Below are positions 28,323 to 37,597 of a DNA stretch of 64,000 nt, in pieces. Origin of the DNA: JAZREA01 sp045660545 (GTDB lineage: Bacteria > Bacillota > Clostridia > Monoglobales > Firm-18). The first letter of the stretch is position 1, and each line of letters opens with the position of its first letter. The notes under the pieces were generated by a model. The model was not told the origin of the DNA, did not search any database, and was given only the letters and a program-made list of their open reading frames with translations. A program made the translations under genes and the position numbers. The stretch spans positions 12,624 through 76,623 of the forward strand of contig JAZREA010000025.1 of NCBI GenBank assembly GCA_045660545.1, in the 5' to 3' direction.

Positions 28323-29101
28323 GGTTTATTAAAAAGGCCTACGTTGGACTTGTGTTCCTGTTTTTATACGCGCCGATTATACTTTTGATGCTTTTTTCGT
28401 TCAACAACTCCCGTTCGAGGGGTAACTGGGGCGGCTTTACGCTTAAATGGTATGTGGAGCTTTTCCATGACAGCACGATTATGAACGCGCTTTTAAACAC
28501 CGTTTTAATCGCCATTATTTCCGCTGTTGTTGCAACGTTGGTGGGTACCGTCAGCGCCTTTGGTATGCATTATATGAAGAAAACGCCAAGGGCTGTTTTG
28601 GAAAACATTTCGTACCTGCCTGTTATGAACCCTGATATTGTTACGGGTATATCGCTTATGCTTTTGTTTTTGACCTGCAACGTTCAAAGAGGGTTTGTTA
28701 CGCTTTTGATTGCGCACATAACATTTAACATTCCGTACGTTGTGCTTTCTGTTATGCCTAAGCTAAAACAGATGAACGAGCATCTTTTCGAGGCGGCAGA
28801 AGACCTGGGCGCAGGCGGGGTTTATACATTCTTCCACGTTATTTTGCCGGAAATTATGCCCGGCGTTATTTCGGGATTTTTGCTTTCCATTACACTTTCG
28901 ATAGACGACTTTGTAATCAGTTTCTTCACAAGAGGCGCAGGAGTAAACACCTTGTCCGTTCATATATATAATATGGCGAAAAAAGGTATTGCCCCCAGCA
29001 TAAACGCTCTGTCTACAATTATGTTTATCGCTGTAATGGCACTTTTGCTCATCATTAACAGACGTGGCGAAAAGGAGGAAATTAAAAATGAAAAAATTTA
29101 G
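28319..29101 (+). CDS. potC: Spermidine/putrescine ABC transporter permease
   Basis: The second permease, 260 residues and about six helices, has the EAA loop around FEAAEDLGAGGVYTFFHVILP. It overlaps potB by four bases and potD by 14 bases, showing tight translational coupling. Confidence 0.94.
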   Translation: MRFIKKAYVGLVFLFLYAPIILLMLFSFNNSRSRGNWGGFTLKWYVELFHDSTIMNALLNTVLIAIISAVVATLVGTVSAFGMHYMKKTPRAVLENISYLPVMNPDIVTGISLMLLFLTCNVQRGFVTLLIAHITFNIPYVVLSVMPKLKQMNEHLFEAAEDLGAGGVYTFFHVILPEIMPGVISGFLLSITLSIDDFVISFFTRGAGVNTLSVHIYNMAKKGIAPSINALSTIMFIAVMALLLIINRRGEKEEIKNEKI

Positions 29102-30119
29102 CTTATTTTTGGCTGTTTGCATACTTTTACTCTCTCTTGTGGGATGTACGGGCGAATCCAAGCCTGTCCTTAAAGTGTACAGCGCGGGCAGATATATTGA
29201 TATGTCTGTTTTAGAAGACTTTGAAAGAGAATATAACTGCAAGGTTATATACGACGAGTTTGACAGCAACGAAAGTATGTACATCCAGGTTGCCAACGAC
29301 TCTTACACCTACGACGTGGTCGTTCCTTCGGACTACTACATCGACAGACTGATTAAAGAAGACCGTGTTGAAAAGCTCGACAAGTCCCTAGTTCCCAACA
29401 TCGCAAACATCCAGGAAGATTACCTAAACCCTGTGTACGACGAAAACAACGATTATTCAGTGCCGTATATGGTAGGTACTCTTGGAATTTTGTACAACAA
29501 GGCAAAGCTCGGCATAGAAGAAGAGGACATTTCATACAGTATGCTCTTTGACGAAAAATACAGCGGCCAGATTTTTATGTTAGACAGTGTGCGCGACGCA
29601 CTTGCTGCCGCGTTGATTCACCTTGGGTACGACATAAACACTTCAAGCGACAAAGAGCTTGAAGAGGCGAAAAACCTGCTTATAAACCAAAAGTCTATAA
29701 TCCAGGCGTACATCACCGACGAAATGGCTGACAAGATGATTGCAGGAGAAGGGCTTATGACTCTTGCGTATTCGGGCGAGGCTGCGTACGCTATGTCCGA
29801 AAACCCCGACCTTTCGTACGCTATCCCGAAAGAGGGCAGCAACAGGTGGTCGGACTCCTTCGTCGTTTTAAAAACAGGTAAGCAAAAAGAGCTTGCTATG
29901 AAATACATCGACTTTATGTCGCGCGTTGATATTTCGCAAAGGAACATGGACGAAACGGGCTATGCTTCGCCCGTAAAAGGAACAGACTCCGGCGACACTA
30001 CCGGCACCGAAGTCTACTACGCAAAGCCTGAAACATTGAAAAGATGCAGCGTCTTTGAGTATTCAAAAGAAGCTACAATTAAATACGACAAAATCTGGAC
30101 AGAAATTAAGATTGGTTAA
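29088..30119 (+). CDS. potD: Spermidine/putrescine-binding lipoprotein
   Basis: The start at 29088 follows AAGGAGG; a longer frame from 29064 has no ribosome site. The 343-residue protein has a lipoprotein signal with lipobox LVGC near residue 19, so it is anchored outside the membrane. The mature region has PotD features such as VVVPSDYYIDRL and SVPYMVGTLGILYN. Its TAA stop shares bases with the stop of the convergent gene at 30116. Confidence 0.94.
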   Translation: MKKFSLFLAVCILLLSLVGCTGESKPVLKVYSAGRYIDMSVLEDFEREYNCKVIYDEFDSNESMYIQVANDSYTYDVVVPSDYYIDRLIKEDRVEKLDKSLVPNIANIQEDYLNPVYDENNDYSVPYMVGTLGILYNKAKLGIEEEDISYSMLFDEKYSGQIFMLDSVRDALAAALIHLGYDINTSSDKELEEAKNLLINQKSIIQAYITDEMADKMIAGEGLMTLAYSGEAAYAMSENPDLSYAIPKEGSNRWSDSFVVLKTGKQKELAMKYIDFMSRVDISQRNMDETGYASPVKGTDSGDTTGTEVYYAKPETLKRCSVFEYSKEATIKYDKIWTEIKIG

Positions 30120-31282
30120 AACAGGCTGTTTAGTATTTTATTTCTAAGCTTTTTATCGACCGTCTCCTCAAGCTCATTGAGGCGATGGTCGATTTTTTGT
30201 GCATTTAGGGTTTCTATTTCGGTCTGGAGTTTTTCTATGATACTTTGGAGTCTCCCGATTTGGATTTTAAGCTTTTGAAGCTCTATGTACGAGGCGTCGG
30301 GCTCGCAGCGAGGTGGCTCTGCTCCGGGCGGATTAATCGCGGAAACAACAGGAGGAGACGAAGATACGACAAAGAAGTTTTTAACCCCGTATGTCTTGAC
30401 GCTTCCGTCGACTATATTGCCGAGGCACATTTCGGCCTTTATATCCGGCTCGTAGGAAGTGTAGCGGAGCTTAAAGCGAAGCGGCTTTGAAAACCCGCCC
30501 GGCATAAAAACGGTCGGGGCCAGGTCGTCGCAGCGCCTTATATACACCTTGTTGTCGTGCTCTCCCGCCCACATTACAAGCTCGCCGTTTTGGTCAATCA
30601 TAATCGGAGCTGTGCCCGTGCCGAGCACCTTTACCTCGCCTTCGAAATAGCTTTTTACGCAACCTTCAAGCTCAAAAAGAATGTGAACTTTGTCTCCCTT
30701 ATCTATGTACAAATAAAAATTCTTTGCGTCCAAAAGCTCATCTATCTGTAAAAAGTCGTCCCACCGCTTTTGCGACCAGATATACTTTCGTATCCCCATC
30801 TTTTGATGCGTCTCGCTGAAAAACAGGGCATATATGTTACCGAGAGAATCCTGCGCTATTGAAAACTCTCCCCCTATACAGTCGACCACGGTAGGTGTCT
30901 CGTCCTGACGCTCGAACATATGGTGGGTAAGCATCCTGTTACCGTTATAGTTTATACAATAAAACAGATTGAGCCAGTTGCCCACCCTTTTTATTACAAA
31001 ATCCTTTTTGTAACTGGTGGGGTTTTTGCTTTTTAAAAGAGTGGCCTTTCCCCACTTTGAGTCGTGATGATTAAAGTATAAAATATCGCCCTCTTTATTT
31101 TGGCACACAAGATGAAGCGAGTCGGTGTCGTCGATTATTACGTCAAAGTCCTCCTCTCCGTCAGGAATCAGCACCTGATACTTTGATATTTTATCATCCT
31201 TCATCTTGCAAAAGCATATACCGTGTCTGTTATGATAGAAATGCCAGATTACTCCATAGCTTTCCTTAACAAAGACGTCCAT
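30116..31282 (-). CDS. Repeat-rich (beta-propeller-like) protein with C-terminal coiled coil, unknown function
   Basis: The 388-residue protein has no signal peptide or membrane helix. Residues about 1-285 contain repeated short strands with Trp, Tyr and Asp resembling beta-propeller blades. A Pro/Ser-rich hinge at about 305-330 leads to a Leu/Lys/Glu heptad coiled coil at about 330-385. I cannot assign a family or activity. Its last codons overlap the TTAA shared with potD, and its 3' coding sequence contains a hairpin that looks like the potABCD terminator. Confidence 0.65.
   Translation of the reverse strand: MDVFVKESYGVIWHFYHNRHGICFCKMKDDKISKYQVLIPDGEEDFDVIIDDTDSLHLVCQNKEGDILYFNHHDSKWGKATLLKSKNPTSYKKDFVIKRVGNWLNLFYCINYNGNRMLTHHMFERQDETPTVVDCIGGEFSIAQDSLGNIYALFFSETHQKMGIRKYIWSQKRWDDFLQIDELLDAKNFYLYIDKGDKVHILFELEGCVKSYFEGEVKVLGTGTAPIMIDQNGELVMWAGEHDNKVYIRRCDDLAPTVFMPGGFSKPLRFKLRYTSYEPDIKAEMCLGNIVDGSVKTYGVKNFFVVSSSPPVVSAINPPGAEPPRCEPDASYIELQKLKIQIGRLQSIIEKLQTEIETLNAQKIDHRLNELEETVDKKLRNKILNSLF
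30155..30198 (+). terminator. potABCD terminator inside the convergent coding sequence
   Basis: A 17-pair stem with two mismatches (ATCGACC pairing with GGTCGAT, and CCTCAA pairing with TTGAGG around a five-base loop) is followed by six T on the plus strand. It begins 36 bases after the potD stop and lies within the C-terminal codons of the minus-strand gene. Confidence 0.8.
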
Positions 31283-31316
31283 TTTTTAAGACCTCCATAC
31301 TAAAAATTTTCAATTT

Positions 31317-31345
31317 TTGTAAGAAATTAGCGGAATAACTATTAC
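31317..31345 (+). promoter_or_regulatory. Possible promoter of the SLH gene
   Basis: TTGTAA (31317-31322) and TATTAC (31340-31345), 17 bases apart, about 45 bases before the TTG start. Both hexamers are off-consensus. Confidence 0.4.
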
Positions 31346-31392
31346 GTTTGTGCTAAAAATACTAAAACAAACAAAAAAAGGTGTGATAGGTT

Positions 31393-32091
31393 TTGAAATC
31401 CAAGCTGATTATATCTGTTGTTATCCTTTCTTTATTCAATACAAATATATATGCTTCTAACTTCCGTTTTATTTTAAGTGACAAAATTAAGCCCGCCTTT
31501 TCGTCGTCCGACGAGATGAACGAGGCAAAGACATACTGTGATACAGACGGGCTATGGTGTGAAAGTTCTGCAAAGCGGCTTTTTGACGAAGGGCTTTTTG
31601 AGGGAATTAAAATCGGAAAATACCGATACTTTCAGCCCGACGAGGAAATTACGAGAGGGGACTTTTTGCTATACTTAGAAACTGTGTCCCCCGCCCCAAA
31701 AACAGAGGATGTGTCGGCTCCGTTTGAAGACTTTGCACTTGTTCCGTACTGGCAAAGGCGTGTTCTTATAGACATGTACAACGCCAAAGTTATCCGCGGA
31801 GCTATGGAGGGCGGAAAGCTTTACTCAAACTTTGACGAGAACATTTCCAGGCTGGAAGCGGCGCTGGTTATAAGCAACGCGCTCGGTCTTGAAAAAGGCG
31901 CAAACACCGCCTACACCGACAGCTATCTTATTCCAAAATACGCCTTGGACGCCATATCCTCCGTAACAAAAAGCGAAATTATGAAGGGCTTTTCGGACGG
32001 AAGCTTCCGTCCTTATATAAAGGTTACGCGCGCTATGCTGGCCGACATTATATGCAACATCGAGGACTACAAAAACAGGACAAAAAAATAG
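31393..32091 (+). CDS. Secreted SLH-domain protein
   Basis: A TTG start at 31393 follows AAAGGTG. The 232-residue product has a signal peptide (about residues 1-21) and three S-layer homology repeats. These are around FQPDEEITRGDFLLYL, around FDENISRLEAALVISNALGL, and around GFSDGSFRPYIKVTRAMLAD. SLH repeats bind secondary cell-wall polymers. No further domain is attached, so it is essentially a wall-binding module. Confidence 0.82.
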   Translation: MKSKLIISVVILSLFNTNIYASNFRFILSDKIKPAFSSSDEMNEAKTYCDTDGLWCESSAKRLFDEGLFEGIKIGKYRYFQPDEEITRGDFLLYLETVSPAPKTEDVSAPFEDFALVPYWQRRVLIDMYNAKVIRGAMEGGKLYSNFDENISRLEAALVISNALGLEKGANTAYTDSYLIPKYALDAISSVTKSEIMKGFSDGSFRPYIKVTRAMLADIICNIEDYKNRTKK

Positions 32092-32099
32092 CGCCTCCC

Positions 32100-32128
32100 T
32101 TGACAAAGCCTTTGAAAGAATATATAAT
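32100..32128 (+). promoter_or_regulatory. Consensus promoter of the 205-residue membrane protein gene
   Basis: TTGACA (32100-32105) and TATAAT (32123-32128) with a 17-base spacer, 24 bases before the start codon. Both hexamers are perfect. Confidence 0.9.
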
Positions 32129-32151
32129 TCTTAAAAGACGGAGGTGCAAAA

Positions 32152-32769
32152 ATGAGTAAAAAAATTATTAGAATTACTGTTGCTGTTGTTTTAGTCTTAG
32201 CGGCGGTGGCGGCTCTTGTTATAAAGTTCCACCCGGCTTCTGTGGCAGGCGTTTACTACTCGCAAAAGGACAGCGGCTCTTATATACAGATTAAGGCGGA
32301 CGGCTCTTTTATGCTCGCCTACAACCCAAAAAAAGATGAAACCTCAACATCTAAAAATGACGAAAACGTACAGGCGTATATTGACGGAACAGGCACGTGG
32401 AGCAAGGACAAAGACACAATTACACTAACATACACCGACGGCAGCACAACAGAGCTTGTTATCTTAAAAGACTGCCTTTATAACAAAAACTATATCTACA
32501 AAGGTGTGGTTACTGACGCACTTGCTTTCTCGCAGATTTTCACATACCGCTACGAAAACAAGGAAAACAGATACGACTCTCTTATGTTCTTTGAGGACCA
32601 CACAGTATATCTTAACAAATACAGAGGTGGCAGGCCCTCCTCCCGAGCAGGAACTTACACAAGACTTGACGACATAATTACCGTGCGCTACAACGACGAA
32701 GACAACCGTGCACACGAGTTCTTAATGGTAGAGGGCGGTATTACAGACGACATTTACACAAAGAATTAA
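32152..32769 (+). CDS. Membrane-anchored protein of unknown function
   Basis: The 205-residue protein has an N-terminal membrane helix (about residues 6-24) and an extracytoplasmic beta-rich region. Two similar halves each contain a Gly-Thr-Trp or Gly-Thr-Tyr strand (GTWSKDKDTITLTY and GTYTRLDDIITVRY), a pattern seen in lipocalin-like bacterial domains. No catalytic motif is evident. It has a perfect promoter, a GGAGG ribosome site and its own terminator, so it should be well expressed. Confidence 0.72.
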   Translation: MSKKIIRITVAVVLVLAAVAALVIKFHPASVAGVYYSQKDSGSYIQIKADGSFMLAYNPKKDETSTSKNDENVQAYIDGTGTWSKDKDTITLTYTDGSTTELVILKDCLYNKNYIYKGVVTDALAFSQIFTYRYENKENRYDSLMFFEDHTVYLNKYRGGRPSSRAGTYTRLDDIITVRYNDEDNRAHEFLMVEGGITDDIYTKN

Positions 32770-32777
32770 AACAAAAT

Positions 32778-32816
32778 AAAAAACGCGTTCCCTTTTTAAA
32801 AGGTGAACGCGTTTTT
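32778..32816 (+). terminator. Two-way terminator between convergent genes
   Basis: AAAAACGCGTTC and GAACGCGTTTTT form a stem extended by a CCTTTTT/AAAAGG inner region. Runs of T on both strands let it serve the upstream plus-strand gene and the ferredoxin gene (stop at 32827). Confidence 0.9.
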
Positions 32817-32826
32817 ATATTCCCTA

Positions 32827-32997
32827 TTATTCAGCTGCAGGAGCTCCAACAGGACATACACCTGCACAAGCACCACATTCGATACATTCGTCAGCGTTGA
32901 TAACGAACTTGTCATCAGCCTCTGAAATGCAGCTTACAGGACATTCTGCAGCACAAGCGCCGCATGAAATACATTCATCTGAAATCTTAAAAGCCAT
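32827..32997 (-). CDS. 2[4Fe-4S] ferredoxin
   Basis: This short 56-residue frame has two CxxCxxCxxxCP clusters, at residues 9-20 and 38-49, the classic clostridial ferredoxin arrangement with pseudo-twofold symmetry. It carries electrons in anaerobic metabolism. GGGAGG lies about 9 bases upstream of the ATG, and a strong terminator follows the stop. Confidence 0.95.
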   Translation of the reverse strand: MAFKISDECISCGACAAECPVSCISEADDKFVINADECIECGACAGVCPVGAPAAE

Positions 32998-33059
32998 TTC
33001 TTGCACCTCCCATATAAAATTTATATACTATTTTTCGTTAAACAACGAAAATTAATAGT

Positions 33060-33926
33060 CTATTCCTCGAGCTTTTTAAGCTCCTTCATCTGCTCGGCGG
33101 TAAGCCTGTCCGAGCCCATTTTAAGCACAACCACGTCGCGCGCGTCGTAGACGTTAATTACTGTTCTTTCGTCGTCCTCGATTTTAACCTTTATCGTTCC
33201 TCCGAGAACATTATTTTCAACCACAACGCCCTTACCGTCAGGCGTCTTTACAACAGCGTCCACCCTTGGAACGAACTTTAACATCTCCTCATAAGTGGAC
33301 TGCTCGTATTTTAAGCAGCACATAAGCCTTCCGCAAGTGCCCGAAATCTTGGTCGGGTTAAGGGAAAGGTTTTGCTCCTTTGCCATCTTAATCGAAACGG
33401 GCTGAAAGTCGCCCAAAAAAGCATTACAGCACACGGGACGGCCGCAAACACCTATGCCACCAAGCATTTTTGCCTCGTCACGCACTCCTATTTGCCTTAG
33501 CTCTATCCTTGTCTTAAAAACAGAAGCCAAAGACTTAACAAGTTCACGAAAGTCCACTCTTCCGTCCGCAGTAAAGTAGAACAAAATCTTGTTTTCGTCA
33601 AACGTATATTCCACGTCCACAAGGTTCATATCAAGCTTGTGCTGCGCTATCTTTTCACGACAAACGGACATCGCCTTTTGCTGCTTTTTCTTAATCTCTT
33701 CAAGCTTTTTAAAGTCGTTGTTGTTAGCCTTTCTGATGACAGGCTTTAAGGGGGAAACCACCATTTCCTCCGCAACGTCGCGGTTTGGAAGCATTACTTC
33801 TCCCATCTCGGTTCCGCGCACAGTATCAACAACCGCAAACTCGCCCTTTTTAAACTGTATTCCGTTTGGCGCAAAGTAGTATATCTTGCCGACGCTTTTA
33901 AAGCGTACACCTATAACCTCAATCAT
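33060..33926 (-). CDS. ricT: PSP1-domain protein RicT (YaaT)
   Basis: The 288-residue protein has the PSP1 domain with two paired-cysteine elements, GVCGRPVCC and GTCGRLMCC, in its middle third. In Bacillus, RicT with RicA and RicF forms an iron-sulfur complex that affects RNase Y-dependent RNA processing and development. It overlaps the end of holB by 8 bases in the conserved darA-holB-ricT operon. Confidence 0.93.
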   Translation of the reverse strand: MIEVIGVRFKSVGKIYYFAPNGIQFKKGEFAVVDTVRGTEMGEVMLPNRDVAEEMVVSPLKPVIRKANNNDFKKLEEIKKKQQKAMSVCREKIAQHKLDMNLVDVEYTFDENKILFYFTADGRVDFRELVKSLASVFKTRIELRQIGVRDEAKMLGGIGVCGRPVCCNAFLGDFQPVSIKMAKEQNLSLNPTKISGTCGRLMCCLKYEQSTYEEMLKFVPRVDAVVKTPDGKGVVVENNVLGGTIKVKIEDDERTVINVYDARDVVVLKMGSDRLTAEQMKELKKLEE

Positions 33927-34812
33927 TAACTGCCCCCAAAATATCCAGCATCATCTCCCCCACTACCAAATTGAAATTGGCGTTGTAGGAAAACGAATTT
34001 TTAGCCCGCTCAACTATGCCCGCAAGAGATGCCGCCTTTTTGCAGGAGACGCCGTCTATTTTAAGGCCTCCCTCTTTGCCAAGCATGGTATCCCTGAGCA
34101 TTACAAGCATAACGTCGAACAAAACTTCGCTGTTCTTTTTTTCTTTCTGAATATAATTTATTAAACTGTATATGTCGGCCGCCTTTGCGGAGCCAATCTT
34201 TTTAAACAATGCAACAAAGCTGTCTAATATACCGCCGAGCTCTTCGTTTTCACAAAGCTCGTTTGCCGCGCCTATGCTTCCTGCCGCAAGGCGGACAATT
34301 ATCTCTTGCCTTTCATGCTGTGGCATCATCGACGCCACGTCCGAATCGGCAAGCTCGAAAAACCTGATTGTTACCGCACGGGAACGAATCGTCTGCAAAA
34401 GCATCCGGTCGTTTTGCGTAACTAAAATTATAACGCAGTACGACGGTGGCTCTTCAAAGACCTTTAAAAGCGCGTTTTGTGCCTGAGGAGTCATCTTTTC
34501 AGCCTCGGGGAAAATAAACACTCTTCTGTCGGACGCATACGGCTTTTTATACATATCCGCAGCCGCACCCCTGACCGCCTTTACCGAAACCGCGTCGGAT
34601 TTGCTCTGTGTATCGTAAAGCTCGTTTGTAACAACGGTAACGTCCACCGCACTGCCCGAAGTCAGCGCATCGGCAAAAGCGAGAGCCATAGAATTCTTGC
34701 CCACACCACGCTTGCCCGAAAAGATGTACGCGTGCGAAACCTTCCCTGTGGACACCGCGGACAAAAGCCTCTGCTTTATTTCACAATGGCCTACTATCTG
34801 CTCAAAAGTCAT
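33919..34812 (-). CDS. holB: DNA polymerase III delta' subunit
   Basis: The 297-residue clamp-loader protein has a P-loop-like GKRGVGKNS near the N-terminus and the LQTIRSRAVTIRF element containing the SRC-type arginine (here SRA). It loads the sliding clamp with the DnaX and HolA subunits. It overlaps darA by four bases. Confidence 0.9.
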   Translation of the reverse strand: MTFEQIVGHCEIKQRLLSAVSTGKVSHAYIFSGKRGVGKNSMALAFADALTSGSAVDVTVVTNELYDTQSKSDAVSVKAVRGAAADMYKKPYASDRRVFIFPEAEKMTPQAQNALLKVFEEPPSYCVIILVTQNDRMLLQTIRSRAVTIRFFELADSDVASMMPQHERQEIIVRLAAGSIGAANELCENEELGGILDSFVALFKKIGSAKAADIYSLINYIQKEKKNSEVLFDVMLVMLRDTMLGKEGGLKIDGVSCKKAASLAGIVERAKNSFSYNANFNLVVGEMMLDILGAVND

Positions 34813-35129
34813 ATTTTCTCAAACCGTTCTATATCGAGCACGAACAATGTAGCGCCCCCAACGGTTACCTCAATAGGCCAGCTTATAGCCGTAGCCATAC
34901 TTACAGTAGAAGGAGCAACAATTTCTGTTCTGGACTTGCACACGGACTTGATGATTTCTATTACCTCGGAAACCTTGTCGTCGTCAGTACCTATCATAAA
35001 AGTAACGTTTCCGGCTCTTAAAAAGCCTCCTGTGGACGCAAGCTTGGTAACAGGTATTGAGTTTTTGCTGAGCTTATCAGTAAGCTTGCTGCCATCCTCG
35101 TCATGAACAATCGCTATAATCAATTTCAT
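34809..35129 (-). CDS. darA: Cyclic di-AMP receptor DarA (YaaQ/PstA)
   Basis: This 106-residue PII-like protein contains the family core KLASTGGFLRAGNVTFMIG. DarA binds cyclic di-AMP and probably transmits osmotic or wall signals. It leads the darA-holB-ricT operon from the promoter at 35175-35203. Confidence 0.93.
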   Translation of the reverse strand: MKLIIAIVHDEDGSKLTDKLSKNSIPVTKLASTGGFLRAGNVTFMIGTDDDKVSEVIEIIKSVCKSRTEIVAPSTVSMATAISWPIEVTVGGATLFVLDIERFEKI

Positions 35130-35174
35130 TTGACATACACCCCTTCATGATGTAATAACTTATAGTTCAATTAC

Positions 35175-35203
35175 ATTATACATAATAATACAACAATTTT
35201 CAA
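35175..35203 (-). promoter_or_regulatory. Promoter of darA-holB-ricT
   Basis: TTGAAA (35198-35203) and TATAAT (35175-35180) on the minus strand, 17 bases apart, about 45 bases upstream of darA. Confidence 0.8.
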
Positions 35204-35251
35204 GAGTTTTTTACTAACGCCGCAAAAGTTCGGGAACTGTGTGTACGGCGG

Positions 35252-35827
35252 CTAAAAGTTTTCACAAAGTGTGGCTATTGCAGAGTCTTTAACAAGGGTT
35301 ACACCATATTCGTTAATGTACCCTCCGGACATATGGCCGTCTAAAACCCTCTCACCGTACTCTAAAAGCATAATATCGGCAGAAACCGCAACGTCGCGGC
35401 TTAGCGCGTTCATAACAAGGTAATAGCTGCCATCCATTTTGTGAACATTGCTTGTGCCGACAAACGCCGAATTAAGCTGACGACACGCAGCAAGCAGCTT
35501 TTCGAAATCATCAAAGCTGTAAATCAGGGGAAAAACGTCGTCATATAACCTAAGAGCCGTCTTTTGACGCCTTATTTTAGGAGCCGCTACTCGTGTTACG
35601 GTTACGGTAAGTCCTTCGCCCTTTGTCGCAAGCGCCTCTACAACTATTTGTGCGTCTTCTTCGAAAAACGCCTCTTCTATTTCCGCCTGCTCTATTAAGT
35701 GCCAGAAAATATCCTGTGCATCCTTAGAATTATATCTTAAACTCTCGAAATCTATGTCAAAGCCCTTTAAGTCTTCGTTGGTAAATGTAATTTTGAACTT
35801 ATTGGATGAGACCCTCTCTACTTTCAT
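35252..35827 (-). CDS. mecA: Adaptor protein MecA
   Basis: MecA adaptors bring substrates to the ClpC ATPase. The 191-residue product starts MKVERVSSNKFKITFTNEDL, the N-terminal substrate-binding region, is acidic in the middle, and has the conserved C-terminal ClpC-binding domain from about residue 100. GGGAGG lies 7 bases before the ATG. It is monocistronic. Confidence 0.88.
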   Translation of the reverse strand: MKVERVSSNKFKITFTNEDLKGFDIDFESLRYNSKDAQDIFWHLIEQAEIEEAFFEEDAQIVVEALATKGEGLTVTVTRVAAPKIRRQKTALRLYDDVFPLIYSFDDFEKLLAACRQLNSAFVGTSNVHKMDGSYYLVMNALSRDVAVSADIMLLEYGERVLDGHMSGGYINEYGVTLVKDSAIATLCENF

Positions 35828-35922
35828 TTTGCACCTCCCGGTGGTGTATAAAATTATTATACTATAACATTATACGAAACGAAAGGCACAATATTTACTA
35901 ACTCTTCCATTACATTCTGACA

Positions 35923-36486
35923 CTAAAATATAAGGTCGAAGATTACATTTTTACTATACATCGCAGAAGCAATTACAGAGCCTTCAAGCCAGCTTGCAAG
36001 GCCAAATGCGTCTGTCATAACCGCCAAGGCTACCAAAAGGTACGAAAGTGCAGCGCCAATTACAAACCCCGCCGCAAGTCCCAGTGTCCTGTTGAAAAAA
36101 GAAATAACAGGAAGCCTTGTAAAAATGTTCAGCGAGGCCAGCAAGACTCTGGAAATCACGAACACGGCAACAACGATTATTACAATCGACACGATGTTTA
36201 CCGACATATTAAAAAGCCCTTCCGCAGTGTAGTCGCCCGCTGTTTGTATAAAGCTTGGAGGAGCGTCGCCAAGTATGGCCGCCGTGTTTTTGGATATGTA
36301 GTTATACAACGTGTCGCCTATAAACGAATTATCTACGAACGACGAAACGTAAGGGTACAAAAACTTTGCCGCCACAACGGACAAGGCAAGGCTTATAAGC
36401 TTTAACCCCGAACGGACAAAGCCGCGTCTGTAACCGTTAACAGAAAATGCAAGAATAATTAAAGCAACAACTATATCAGCTTTCAT
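35923..36486 (-). CDS. CvpA family membrane protein
   Basis: The 187-residue protein has four predicted membrane helices and the family start DIVVALIILAFSVNGYRRGF. CvpA-type proteins are linked to colicin V production in Escherichia coli and to envelope homeostasis more widely; the molecular role is unclear. It is the last gene of the operon descending from 41713. Confidence 0.83.
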   Translation of the reverse strand: MKADIVVALIILAFSVNGYRRGFVRSGLKLISLALSVVAAKFLYPYVSSFVDNSFIGDTLYNYISKNTAAILGDAPPSFIQTAGDYTAEGLFNMSVNIVSIVIIVVAVFVISRVLLASLNIFTRLPVISFFNRTLGLAAGFVIGAALSYLLVALAVMTDAFGLASWLEGSVIASAMYSKNVIFDLIF

Positions 36487-36494
36487 AATGCCTC

Positions 36495-37592
36495 CTACAT
36501 TTTAATTATTTCTATTTCGTCCCCGCTCATTGTAAGGATTTTCTTACGGCTCAGCATTAGAATATGCCTTAAATCCTTTTGGGTTTCGTGTTCTTGTGCA
36601 AGCTTTCCCGAAAAGCTGATTACAGAAAGCTTTGACGGCTCGAAAATTGCAACGTACTTGCCGTTTGCGTCCATACACTTAACCTCGGAGGAGGTGGTGT
36701 ACTCACCGGACTTTTTACCGCTTTTGGTATATGTCTGTATTATTGTATTATTTTTTATCCCTCTTAATGCCAAAGCGGTGTTGCCGTTGTCCTCTATGTC
36801 AAACGAGCTTAAAAGCCTGCTTTCAAAGTCTGCCGTCCACTTATGCGCTCCCGAAGAATTATAACCGCAAAGCTTGTTGTCGGAAACTGCGACCACGCTT
36901 CCTGAGTCGGTATATTTTACGCATATTGGCATAGAGCCTTCGGTTGAAACGCGGGCAAGCTCCTTTTCCTTATAAATTCCCGCGAAAATCATCGTCTCTG
37001 TAACCACGCCCGTGTCAGTCAAGACCGCAGCTACCGCTATCTTTTGGTTATCAGGCGAGATGTCGGCGTCTACAACAAAGACGTCGCCTATCTTCCATAT
37101 ATATTCGGGCTTGCCCTTTGGGGTAAGCACCGTTATACGCGCGTTATAACCCGTCTCGTCGCTTACGAACAAAGCGTAGCCGTTTTTGTTAACCTTGGCG
37201 CTCTTTATGGGCTGCTCACTCTCGAAAGAATAAAGCCTCTTCATATTGCGATAAAGCGTTATCTGATACCCGTCCTTATCGTACATCAGAAGGTAGTCTC
37301 CCCTTTTATCAACACGAGGGGAGGACATCTTGTTTTCAACCGTGCTTATTATCTCTCCGCGTTCGGAGATAAGCGTGGCCCCGTCGTAGCTGACTACTAT
37401 GAAGTTGCCGTCGCTTTCTATCATCTGCTTGCCTGTTAAGGTTTCGTCAGAGTAGATGCTCTTGACGTTGCCGTTAACAAACCCGCAACAGTTATATATT
37501 ACAACAGTCGCAACTATAATCGCCACCAGCACAAGGGCGCGGATTATATTTTTGACCTGTATTTTTGAGTGTTTGGTGTTTTCCATATCCAT
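36495..37592 (-). CDS. DUF5711-type membrane-anchored beta-propeller protein
   Basis: The 365-residue protein has an N-terminal cytoplasmic stub and one membrane helix (about residues 15-35). Repeated beta-strand units such as GNFIVVSYDGATLIS, GDYLLMYDKDG and GYALFVSDETG resemble propeller blades. The family function is unknown. It lies 5 bases downstream of truA. Confidence 0.75.
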   Translation of the reverse strand: MDMENTKHSKIQVKNIIRALVLVAIIVATVVIYNCCGFVNGNVKSIYSDETLTGKQMIESDGNFIVVSYDGATLISERGEIISTVENKMSSPRVDKRGDYLLMYDKDGYQITLYRNMKRLYSFESEQPIKSAKVNKNGYALFVSDETGYNARITVLTPKGKPEYIWKIGDVFVVDADISPDNQKIAVAAVLTDTGVVTETMIFAGIYKEKELARVSTEGSMPICVKYTDSGSVVAVSDNKLCGYNSSGAHKWTADFESRLLSSFDIEDNGNTALALRGIKNNTIIQTYTKSGKKSGEYTTSSEVKCMDANGKYVAIFEPSKLSVISFSGKLAQEHETQKDLRHILMLSRKKILTMSGDEIEIIKM

Positions 37593-37597
37593 TCTCC

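Noticed and set aside
33032..33051. TTTTCGTT-AACGAAAA hairpin after ricT
   Set aside because: It is AT-rich and lacks a T run, so I did not call it a terminator.
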